A stretch of DNA of 36,371 bases from a virus, in the IMG/VR virus record IMGVR_UViG_3300042934_000419, positions 1 to 36,371 of that record, one strand, 5' to 3'. Made by a program: the position numbers and the translations under genes. Shown in pieces: positions 29,686 through 36,371 of this stretch; position 1 is the stretch's first letter, and every line of letters starts with the position of its first letter. The notes under the pieces were generated by a model. The model was not told the origin of the DNA. It ran no database searches and worked only from the letters and a program-made list of their open reading frames with translations.

Positions 29686-30131
29686 CCCCTTGCCTCCAAT
29701 GCCTTTTCCGCTGCCTTGATCCCTTCGTTAACTATGGTCTGTGTGATGATACGCGTGTTTTCCGTCAGGGATTTCCGTAAATAGCGATAGCCTGGAATAT
29801 AGCCACCGTCTACGGTCATAAAACCGTATTCTTGGGAAGCCGGATAATAAGACCGCTTGCCGGCTTTGGATATTTTAACGAAAATATCATTCTTGGCCGG
29901 GTCCATCATAATGTCGTAAACCTTTTTGCCGACTTTTACCCGCCGCTCCGGCTTCATGATAATACCGGCTTTAAGATCACCCTGATCGACAGGAGCATTA
30001 CTCTTTGCGGACTTGAAAGCAATCTTAGCGCCGGATCTGGCCGCCTTCGTTGCAACGGTTTGAGGTACTTTGCCAAGGCGCTTGAAGGCCTTCTCCAGTT
30101 CCTTCATGCCTATAATCTCATTACGGGCCAT
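29682..30131 (-). CDS. HK97 gp10-like neck/tail-completion protein
   Basis: A 149-residue protein (IIGMKELEKAFKRLGKVPQT; KAARSGAKIAFKSAKSNAPV; DQGDLKAGI), matching the HK97 gp10 family (tail component/neck). GGAGGG precedes ATG 30131. It connects head and tail. Confidence 0.87.
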   Translation of the reverse strand: MARNEIIGMKELEKAFKRLGKVPQTVATKAARSGAKIAFKSAKSNAPVDQGDLKAGIIMKPERRVKVGKKVYDIMMDPAKNDIFVKISKAGKRSYYPASQEYGFMTVDGGYIPGYRYLRKSLTENTRIITQTIVNEGIKAAEKALEARG

Positions 30132-30132
30132 A

Positions 30133-30441
30133 TCATCCCTCCATCGGATACCGGCTGCAGATCAGCTCGGTAATCTCTCCGTTTTTGGTGAACGTCCGGA
30201 TGATGTAGTAATCTATCCCTTCCGCGCGCAGCTTCGGCTCCTCCTGGTATTCAACCGTTCGGATCTCATACACAATTTCCGGCTTCATTCCGGCTGCGAA
30301 CGCCTGGTAAAACTCAGACTGCCGAACAGACTTCCGGTTCACGAACACCATACGGGGAACGCCGTCTACCCGCGTATCCTCGCCGTAACTATCTCGGCCC
30401 GGTATGACCGGAATTAACTCCGCAGTGTTTCGCCACATCAT
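30133..30441 (-). CDS. head closure (head-tail joining) protein
   Basis: A 102-residue beta-rich protein (TAELIPVIPGRDSYGEDTRV; RTVEYQEEPKLRAEGIDYYI) in the slot of SPP1 gp16-like head closure proteins. It overlaps the connector stop (ATGA). Confidence 0.78.
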   Translation of the reverse strand: MMWRNTAELIPVIPGRDSYGEDTRVDGVPRMVFVNRKSVRQSEFYQAFAAGMKPEIVYEIRTVEYQEEPKLRAEGIDYYIIRTFTKNGEITELICSRYPMEG

Positions 30442-30746
30442 ATGACCGGATCCTCCTCCCGCGGTGCCGCATACTCGCCGGATAGAGTTAAATGAGCCTT
30501 TAGCTTGTCGTATGACAACTGCAGCCGTTCCGCATCCGGGTTATCCCAGCCGAAATTCGCTTTCACATAGACCGTTACTGCCCGGCGTATCAGCGCATCC
30601 TCCTCGTCCTGCGTTTTTTCATCGGCCACACCAGAAAGCCGCAGATCGTTTTGAGCTGCGGCAATCAGGTCTGAGATTTCATCATCAAATGCAGTGTTGG
30701 CGATGCCGATCCGAAGGGCTGTCTTGATGCTATTCAGCAGGGACAT
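30438..30746 (-). CDS. head-tail connector, gp6-like
   Basis: A 102-residue helical protein (MSLLNSIKTALRIGIANTAF; ISDLIAAAQNDLRLSGV; RRAVTVYVKANFGWDNPDAE), the DNA-packaging/gp6 connector pattern. ATG 30746 has GGAG 9 bases upstream; three codons upstream are open. It adapts the portal to the neck. Confidence 0.87.
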   Translation of the reverse strand: MSLLNSIKTALRIGIANTAFDDEISDLIAAAQNDLRLSGVADEKTQDEEDALIRRAVTVYVKANFGWDNPDAERLQLSYDKLKAHLTLSGEYAAPREEDPVI

Positions 30747-30978
30747 CCGTACCATCTCCGGCTGCAGGCTTCACGCTATCGCGCTTGGCCGGCACTTCCT
30801 TTTTATTCACGGCGGAATCCTTCTGTACCCGCTTCGGCACAAGCTCATCCTCAGAGACAAAACCCTTTTTGACCAGGGTATTAACCCGCTTCTCATCATC
30901 AGAGGAAAAGGTTTGACCGGGAAGCAACAGCCGCCCGGTCTCCTTGTCACGAAACTGTTTAATTACTTCACGTTCCAA
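30730..30978 (-). CDS. small head-region protein
   Basis: An 82-residue protein (start read as Met, EREVIKQFRDKETGRLLLPG, then QTFSSDDEKRVNTLVKKGFV) with a Lys-rich, disordered C-terminus. The TTG at 30978 has AAAGGAG 9 bases upstream. The pattern resembles small proteins between capsid and connector in many Gram-positive phages. It may be a head decoration or assembly factor; this is unproven. Confidence 0.68.
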   Translation of the reverse strand: MEREVIKQFRDKETGRLLLPGQTFSSDDEKRVNTLVKKGFVSEDELVPKRVQKDSAVNKKEVPAKRDSVKPAAGDGTDVPAE

Positions 30979-31001
30979 GATCACCCACTCCTTTCTGGCG
31001 A

Positions 31002-32282
31002 TTATCCCGCCTCAGCTTCGAGTTGCAGAATGACAAATGCCTTATTATCAACAACATCACCATCGACAATGGCATACCCCATGTAGTCGGTCAGGCGCTG
31101 ACGAACATGATCCTCACGGTACATGGTGATATCCTCATTGATATTTGCCATGTACCCGGCATTAGCATTACCGATCAGAATTTCACCGGCAGGAATGGAA
31201 GCATCCGGTTTAATCAGACGGCCAAAGATACGACCCACTCCACCGGCATTTACGTCCGGCACAAACAGCGGACGACCGACGTCATCAAGCATATTAGCCA
31301 GCGTGCTCCAGATCGTTGTGTTATTAGCGTAAATCGTAACACCATTTGCATACGAGGAGTGAATGCCACCCATTGCCGCCGTCAGGTTCACATATTTCAA
31401 CCCGGCAGCTTCGGTATATTCAATGATCTGCGGCGTAAGGGTTTCCGCTGCCAATGCTGTTTTGATTCCACGAGGCTCCGGTTTGAATGTTTGGCTGCCG
31501 CCCGGCTTCCCTTTACCCGCATATACGGCGTTCGACAGAGCGATACCCATACGGTCACCAATCTCGCGCTCGACGTAAGCAATGAAGTCATCAACAGCCA
31601 TTTTGCGCAGCTTCCAAGTCACCTGAATAGCCTTTGCCAATTCACAACCGGTCAGCTCCAGCAGCCCGAATCCAAGTTGATCAGTATCGACGGTATCGTC
31701 TTCGTCATACCACTGTGCATTCGGTGATGTACCACCCTTGATCAGACTCAGGTTTCCGGTAACGCGGAACTTGCGGACATCTGCCCACAACGGATACTGC
31801 TCCTCTGCACGCTTCCAAATGCCGGCTACAACCGTTTTCGGAATGAGTACCGCACTATTCTCCGTTGAGTGAGTAAAAGCCCGGTATTCGGCATTGACAC
31901 GTTCATAGGCATTGCGTTCTTCAGTGCCCAGTGACATGCCCATCATGTCTTTAGCCCAAGAGGCGCGATACTCCGCTGTGCTGATGGCTTCAACCCACTT
32001 CATTTCTCCGATGTTACGGGCTTCCGGCTGCGGTTGCTCCAACGTCCCGAGGGTCGTGGCTGAAGCAGCACCTGCATTAAGGTCGGCAGCAATCTTTGCC
32101 CGCTTCTCAATTTTGGCTTTTTCATCCTCAAGAGCCCGGAGTTCTTTTTCCAGTGCATCCAGATCAACCTCAGTATCACCTTCAAGCGAAGTGCGGATTT
32201 CTGCTTTGCGCTGCTCGATTTCCGCCAGGCGGCCACCGCCGGCAAACAACTGCAGGTCGAGCTTATATCTTTTTGTCTTCAT
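31002..32282 (-). CDS. major capsid protein, HK97 family
   Basis: A 426-residue protein. The first 100 or so residues are the scaffold-like delta domain (coiled coil, LEKELRALEDEKAKIEKRAK), removed by the protease. The rest is the HK97 fold (ISTAEYRASWAKDMMGMSLG; ENSAVLIPKTVVAGIWKRAE; MGIALSNAVYAGKGKPGG; EDITMYREDHVRQRLTDYMG). GGGAGG precedes the ATG. It is directly downstream of protease and portal. Confidence 0.95.
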   Translation of the reverse strand: MKTKRYKLDLQLFAGGGRLAEIEQRKAEIRTSLEGDTEVDLDALEKELRALEDEKAKIEKRAKIAADLNAGAASATTLGTLEQPQPEARNIGEMKWVEAISTAEYRASWAKDMMGMSLGTEERNAYERVNAEYRAFTHSTENSAVLIPKTVVAGIWKRAEEQYPLWADVRKFRVTGNLSLIKGGTSPNAQWYDEDDTVDTDQLGFGLLELTGCELAKAIQVTWKLRKMAVDDFIAYVEREIGDRMGIALSNAVYAGKGKPGGSQTFKPEPRGIKTALAAETLTPQIIEYTEAAGLKYVNLTAAMGGIHSSYANGVTIYANNTTIWSTLANMLDDVGRPLFVPDVNAGGVGRIFGRLIKPDASIPAGEILIGNANAGYMANINEDITMYREDHVRQRLTDYMGYAIVDGDVVDNKAFVILQLEAEAG

Positions 32283-32305
32283 GAATACATTCCTCCCAAT
32301 TTTAA

Positions 32306-32929
32306 TTAAAGATAGGTTTGCAGCAGCAACTTCCGTCTCCGTTCGGCAGCCTCCGCCGCCTTCATCTCCTTCTCGATCTCCACCTCGAAGGCTGAACGGG
32401 CTGAAATGGAAGTCGTATCATAAGCCGGAATATCCACGGCGGACACGTCGTAAACTTTCTTGATCTTCCGGATCGTCCGGGTGCGGTTTTCAGAATCGTA
32501 GGCTGATTCCTTGACGGTGTAGGCGTAGCTCATACGGTCAATGTATCCGCCTTTAATCTCGGCAAACAGTTTCCGGCCCTCCTCGGTGCCGTCCAGCTTG
32601 GCACGGACAAAAAGACCTTTCTTATCCACCTTGAGCTCCAGCGTCTTATTCCGGGTACGAGCAACAACCTTGCCGCCGTGATTGTAATTAAAAATCACAT
32701 CCGACATGTCGGCCTCCGAGAGCGCCCGGTCATCTACCTGCTCCTTATATTCCTTGCCGTCATACTCCCACAAGACCGTTGCCTCGTTGAACCGGCAGGC
32801 ATAACCTTCGACAATCATTTCCTCTGCTGCATCCTCAGCCGGGGCCGCAGCACGAATCTCAAAGCTAAATTCCCGGAACTCGCGATCACTCCGTCTTGGA
32901 TTCGGATTCTCCTTTGTTTTTACCGTCAT
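32306..32929 (-). CDS. HK97-family prohead protease
   Basis: A 207-residue serine protease (S78/U35). The catalytic region shows FNYNHGGKVVARTRNKTLEL (His) and DRMSYAYTV (Ser), then a helical C-terminal tail. ATG 32929 has GGGAGGTGA upstream; the upstream GTG/ATG pair (32938/32935) lies in that ribosome site. It overlaps the end of the portal gene by 44 bases. It cuts the delta domain of the capsid protein during head maturation. Confidence 0.9.
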   Translation of the reverse strand: MTVKTKENPNPRRSDREFREFSFEIRAAAPAEDAAEEMIVEGYACRFNEATVLWEYDGKEYKEQVDDRALSEADMSDVIFNYNHGGKVVARTRNKTLELKVDKKGLFVRAKLDGTEEGRKLFAEIKGGYIDRMSYAYTVKESAYDSENRTRTIRKIKKVYDVSAVDIPAYDTTSISARSAFEVEIEKEMKAAEAAERRRKLLLQTYL

Positions 32930-34124
32930 CCTCATCACCTCCCTCCCCGGTTTTGTCGCCGCTCTTCCCCTTGCCTACCTCGGCTGTATCCAGCCTGCGG
33001 ACCGGCTTGTCACCGCCTGGCAACGGCGCATAGTTGAACGCTTCGCGCCATTCATTCGGCGTCATCGCCCCGCGGTCAACCATTTGGGCCAGGTTCAGCT
33101 TTGTGGTCACGCTGGCGTACTGCAAGCGATTCGATTCATAAATGATTTCATGTCCATGAGCCCGTTCGTTTGAAGTGAACAGCTTGGATGTAAACTCCAA
33201 ACTGAGCTGAATGGCGATCGGCTCGATGACCGATTCATAAAAGGCGTTCCATTCATCCTCTTTGTATTTGCTCATGACGATGTTTTCGTTGACACCGAAG
33301 TACTTGTATACCTTCTCGTCGATGTACTTCTGCTGCCCGGCATTCACCATCTTCGGGTTGCTGTTCAACGGGACGTAATCGGCTTTACTGTCAATTGCAG
33401 CCACGCCGCCGTTATTATTGACGTCCATGTAATCCTTCACGAACTCATCCCGGTTTTTCTTCAAATCCTCCGGCCGGAGTGCTGTACTATACTTCAGCAG
33501 CCCCCGCAGATCCGCTGAAGACTTCACGGCATTACTGATACCCTGATTCGATGTGTTGATCAACTCCAGTGTCGGCAGCAGAGCAGTTTCGTTTGATTCC
33601 CCGAATAAATCGGATTCATAAAAAAAACGCCGTAAATGAATTACGTCGTCATAGGGAACAGTTAATTTTTTTCCGCTGCTGAACTGGAAACGTAAATACG
33701 TATCACCCTCATATTCCAGAGCCTCGACACTTGATGCAATGACTGGGTAGAAACCGACCAGTCTTGGCCCCGCTCGCTGAATTAAGATAAACGCATTACT
33801 CCGCAGCATGAGCTGTGTCACGATTTTGTAGTAAAAATCGTAGGCATTCATGTGCGGATTTGGTTTTAAGCTCAGCAGCCGCTCAATATCGTCATTCATA
33901 ATCCTCAAAGAGCCACTGTCCCTCCGGATATGCTTCGGCTTCAGCTTGGCCGCATTGCTGGCGATGACATGCACCGTTGAACGGACAACGTCCGAGGCGT
34001 AGGCATCATTTCCAAAATTCGTGAATACTGGAGTAAACCCCTTCATCAACTGCATCATCGTGTAGTTCCGGACGGTGTCGCTGATGCTGCCGAACAGCCG
34101 GTTCCAAACACTTCGTTTCTGCAA
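32886..34124 (-). CDS. portal protein, HK97 family
   Basis: A 412-residue protein (VWNRLFGSISDTVRNYTMMQ; SDVVRSTVHVIASNAAKLKP; MNAYDFYYKIVTQLMLRSNA; ENIVMSKYKEDEWNAFYESV), typical of the HK97 portal family, with a Lys/Glu/Gly-rich C-terminal tail. The TTG at 34124 has AAGGGGGTG upstream. It forms the dodecameric vertex through which TerL pumps DNA. Confidence 0.93.
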   Translation of the reverse strand: MQKRSVWNRLFGSISDTVRNYTMMQLMKGFTPVFTNFGNDAYASDVVRSTVHVIASNAAKLKPKHIRRDSGSLRIMNDDIERLLSLKPNPHMNAYDFYYKIVTQLMLRSNAFILIQRAGPRLVGFYPVIASSVEALEYEGDTYLRFQFSSGKKLTVPYDDVIHLRRFFYESDLFGESNETALLPTLELINTSNQGISNAVKSSADLRGLLKYSTALRPEDLKKNRDEFVKDYMDVNNNGGVAAIDSKADYVPLNSNPKMVNAGQQKYIDEKVYKYFGVNENIVMSKYKEDEWNAFYESVIEPIAIQLSLEFTSKLFTSNERAHGHEIIYESNRLQYASVTTKLNLAQMVDRGAMTPNEWREAFNYAPLPGGDKPVRRLDTAEVGKGKSGDKTGEGGDEDDGKNKGESESKTE

Positions 34125-34140
34125 TCCCTCACCCCCTTCC

Positions 34141-35901
34141 TCAAATCATGTTCATGTACTCTTCCCGGTGCCGCTCCAAGGCGACATAGGCATTGAGCAG
34201 CGCAGCTGTTCCGTCGATCCGGCGCCGCTGGTTCTTGCCCTTGTGAGGCTGTATCGTTTGGTTCTTCTGGTCAATATCCACCGCCGTATTTGACAAGCAC
34301 CACTTGTCGATGGGGTTGTTATTGTAATTGACCAGCTTCGCCTTCAGATCCGCGCCAAGCAGCTTCATCGGGCCGGATAAGGTCGCCTTACCCTGTGCCA
34401 CCGCCTCCATCGAACCAGTGCCGAAGTGATTCTGCATTTCCTCCACCCAATAAACGGCCGAATATCGGTCATAACCAGTCCAGGGAATGTAGATGTCGTA
34501 TTCGTTCTGAACCTCGACAAACCATTCAGTCACGTATTTGTGATGCACCCGGTTCCCCGGCGTCGTCCGCAGCAGCCCGCGATCGTGCCAGATGTCATAG
34601 GGTATTTTATCCTCCTTGGACCGCTGTTCCAGTAAGTCCTCCGGAAGCCAGTACATCTGAAGTACATAAATTGTCGGATCGTTCGGCCGCATGGCGATGA
34701 CCTTCGCTGCCGTTAAGTCCGTTGTCTCAGATAAGTCAGCTCCGCCGATTCCGTAGCGAAGTCCCAGCTGCCGGACATCAAAGATGGCCATGTTGTTCAG
34801 GTCTTCAAATGGCAGCCATGCTTCCGTCGAGGTCTCCCGGACATTGAAATCCTTGGTAAGCAAGTTTTTGATCAGCATCGCGTTCGCTTTGGCCTTGTTG
34901 ACCTTGGTTTCGAGTTGGTCCGTCTTCTTGATCGTTCCTAGTCCCGGGTTAGCCTTCGGCCAGGCAGCCGGATCCACCCACTCTTTGCGATCATCCAATT
35001 CATAGATGATGGGCAAGAAACGGTCATCCTTGTACCCGTCCGGATCGCCGAAGCCATTCAGCACCATCTCAGCCTCGTCGTACTTCATATCATAGACTGC
35101 TTCGCGGACGGTTCCGGCTGTTGTAATCATGACCAGTAACGGCTGCTCCCGCGCGCTGGTACCATCTACGATAACGTCATACAGGTTCTTGTCCTTCCAG
35201 GCGTGTATTTCATCCAGCAGGGCCCCATGAACGTTCAGACCGTCCAGCGTATCCGAATCAGAGCCGAGTGGTTTAAATGTGCTGTCATTCCAGTCACAAA
35301 CCAGCTCCGCCACCAAGGGCTTGATCCGGCGCAGCAGAGACGGCGATTTCTTGACCATCCGCTTTGCTTCCATCCAGACCAGTTTTGCCTGATCCTTCTT
35401 GGTCGCGACCGCATACACCTCAGAACCCGGCTCACCGTCTGCCACCTGTAGGTATAGACCAATGCCGGATGCAATGGTAGACTTTCCGTTTTTACGGGCA
35501 ACGACTAAAAACACCTCGCGGTATTTGCGGGTGCCGTCTATTTTATGAACAAAGCCGAATGTCGCTGCGATGAAGGCCTGCTGCCAGAGCTCCAGGTCGA
35601 TTGGCTTGCCGCCCCATTTCCCTTTGCTGTGTTTGCAGTAATTCTCAATAAATTCAATCGCATGATTGGCCTTGCGGTTATCATATTCCCAAACAGAAGT
35701 GACATCATAAACATCTGCGGCCAGCTTTTTGTAAACGCGCCGGACCTTATCGCTGACAACCTCTTCCCCGGACTCGATCCGTTCCCAGTAATGCAAGATC
35801 GGGTTATATGAGAGTGGATACTGCTTCCGGAGAACCTTTGCCTTGCCGGCTGCCCGCTTCCCTCTCCCGCGCCGCGGCCGCGCCTCCTGTACCGCGCTCA
35901 T
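34141..35901 (-). CDS. terL: terminase large subunit
   Basis: A 586-residue packaging motor. ATPase domain: Walker A VARKNGKST (134-142), Walker B GALLDEIH (226-233), coupling TTAGT (260-264). Nuclease domain: GADLSETTDLTA (387-398, D389 and D395) and DGTAALLNAY with D563. This is the HK97-type Terminase_1 plan. Its ATG overlaps the TerS stop (ATGA). It is preceded by TerS and HNH across the junction, so cos packaging is likely. Confidence 0.95.
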   Translation of the reverse strand: MSAVQEARPRRGRGKRAAGKAKVLRKQYPLSYNPILHYWERIESGEEVVSDKVRRVYKKLAADVYDVTSVWEYDNRKANHAIEFIENYCKHSKGKWGGKPIDLELWQQAFIAATFGFVHKIDGTRKYREVFLVVARKNGKSTIASGIGLYLQVADGEPGSEVYAVATKKDQAKLVWMEAKRMVKKSPSLLRRIKPLVAELVCDWNDSTFKPLGSDSDTLDGLNVHGALLDEIHAWKDKNLYDVIVDGTSAREQPLLVMITTAGTVREAVYDMKYDEAEMVLNGFGDPDGYKDDRFLPIIYELDDRKEWVDPAAWPKANPGLGTIKKTDQLETKVNKAKANAMLIKNLLTKDFNVRETSTEAWLPFEDLNNMAIFDVRQLGLRYGIGGADLSETTDLTAAKVIAMRPNDPTIYVLQMYWLPEDLLEQRSKEDKIPYDIWHDRGLLRTTPGNRVHHKYVTEWFVEVQNEYDIYIPWTGYDRYSAVYWVEEMQNHFGTGSMEAVAQGKATLSGPMKLLGADLKAKLVNYNNNPIDKWCLSNTAVDIDQKNQTIQPHKGKNQRRRIDGTAALLNAYVALERHREEYMNMI

Positions 35902-36266
35902 CGGTCCGTCACGAATCCCTCGAACCCGTCGTCATCATCCTTCGGCAGGTCTTTCGGGCGGAGATCCACCAGCTGCTTCATGATGGTGGCGTGATTTTTA
36001 ATCATCGTGTTGTAAATCTCAACCTCAGGAGATTTTTTGGTGCCCCACTGGTTCTCTCCATTTTGATATTCACTCACAGCGCCGTTTTCATTGATCGTTT
36101 CCTGCAGATCCTCCAGGGTGATCGTCATGAAGGCGGCGTTCTTAATCAAGGAGTCCACGATCTTTTTTTTCTTTGGGTCAACTCCGGCCAACTGCCGAGA
36201 AAGTCGGCTGATCTCCGCCGAAATCCTCTCCTTTTTCGTCAGTTCCTCGGGCGGTTTTTTTGACAT
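35898..36266 (-). CDS. terS: terminase small subunit, P27 family
   Basis: A 122-residue protein (PPEELTKKERISAEISRLSR; KIVDSLIKNAAFMTITLEDL; QNGENQWGTKKSPEVEIYNT; MIKNHATIMKQLVDLRP), the P27/Terminase_4 pattern. GAGGAGAG precedes the ATG. It recognises the packaging site and loads TerL. Confidence 0.88.
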   Translation of the reverse strand: MSKKPPEELTKKERISAEISRLSRQLAGVDPKKKKIVDSLIKNAAFMTITLEDLQETINENGAVSEYQNGENQWGTKKSPEVEIYNTMIKNHATIMKQLVDLRPKDLPKDDDDGFEGFVTDR

Positions 36267-36339
36267 TTACTCTCCTCTCCCTCGGTAGACCACACCCCCT
36301 ATAGAAATGACTTGCGTATTTTTTGAAGGGGGCACATCG
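36267..36339. other. HNH-TerS intergenic junction, candidate cos region
   Basis: The space between TerS (36266) and HNH (29 across the circle) is about 100 bp. It holds ACCCCCT (36294-36300) with its complement AGGGGG (36327-36332) and a G-rich run at 33-39. In HNH-carrying HK97-type phages cos usually lies beside terS, so this is the first place to look. The cut positions cannot be read from the sequence. Confidence 0.4.
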
Positions 36340-36371
36340 GTCTTAGAAAATAAAAAATATGAAAAATTCAA
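36340..36371. repeat. terminal direct repeat, copy 2
   Basis: Exact copy of bases 1-32; see that entry. Removing one copy gives a circle of 36,339 bp. Confidence 0.9.

Noticed and set aside
31023-31727. 234-codon plus-strand frame opposite the capsid gene
   Set aside because: Shadow of a strongly coding minus-strand gene; no start signal or known family.
1-36371. tRNA genes, rRNA, CRISPR arrays, insertion sequences
   Set aside because: No cloverleaf with a usable anticodon context, no regularly spaced repeats and no transposase frame were noticed by eye. A tRNA scan could still find a degenerate one.

Overview
The window reads as the complete genome of a temperate, tailed (siphovirus-type, HK97-fold) bacteriophage or an excised prophage. 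It is a circular molecule opened between the HNH and small-terminase genes: bases 1-32 recur exactly at 36340-36371, so the unique circle is about 36,339 bp. The host is probably a low- to mid-GC member of Bacillota, most likely Paenibacillus or a relative. The reasons are strong Shine-Dalgarno sequences on almost every gene, frequent TTG and GTG starts, Gram-positive LexA-type boxes, a DnaD-type initiator, RecU, a Rha/ORF6C regulator, a phi-LC3-type holin, and a cell-wall 'stalk domain' protein typical of Paenibacillus. The host assignment is inference.

Layout. The control region at 11.1-13.7 kb has divergent promoters. The CI-like repressor, an ImmA/IrrE-like metalloprotease and a tyrosine integrase run on the plus strand, with a probable attachment region after the integrase. 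Cro-like and Xis-like genes start the long minus-strand early operon. That operon runs from 11.4 kb down to 0.6 kb and carries Rha, an HNH protein, a DnaD-like initiator with an internal repeat (possible origin), RecU, a C5 cytosine methyltransferase split over two frames, several zinc-ribbon miniproteins, YopX, one gene broken by a stop codon, and finally a sigma-like late regulator. Just after the late regulator lie a sigma-A-like promoter and a terminator. Then, passing through the junction, the late operon begins: small protein, HNH, TerS, TerL, portal, protease, capsid, connectors, tail tube, G/GT chaperones (clear -1 slippery site), tape measure, tail hub, a stalk-domain protein and a receptor-binding protein with an SGNH hydrolase domain (36.3 to 18.9 kb).

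Between the receptor-binding protein and the lysis genes sits a separate two-gene module, insulated by terminators on both sides. It has a second tyrosine recombinase (minus) and a small XRE-type regulator (plus), separated by three near-identical 17-bp palindromes. The lysis block (three small genes, two with predicted membrane segments; an M15 L-Ala-D-Glu-type endolysin; a holin) follows and ends at a strong terminator. An accessory stretch (13.9-15.4 kb) holds another XRE regulator, three small genes and a gene of unknown function whose promoter carries a LexA-type box. A second LexA-type box lies just before the integrase.

The most interesting points are the second recombinase/regulator module beside the receptor-binding gene, the paired SOS-type boxes, the methyltransferase split with a 377-bp open overlap, the nonsense-interrupted early gene, and the cluster of tiny related and antisense-overlapping genes at 21.6-22.2 kb.
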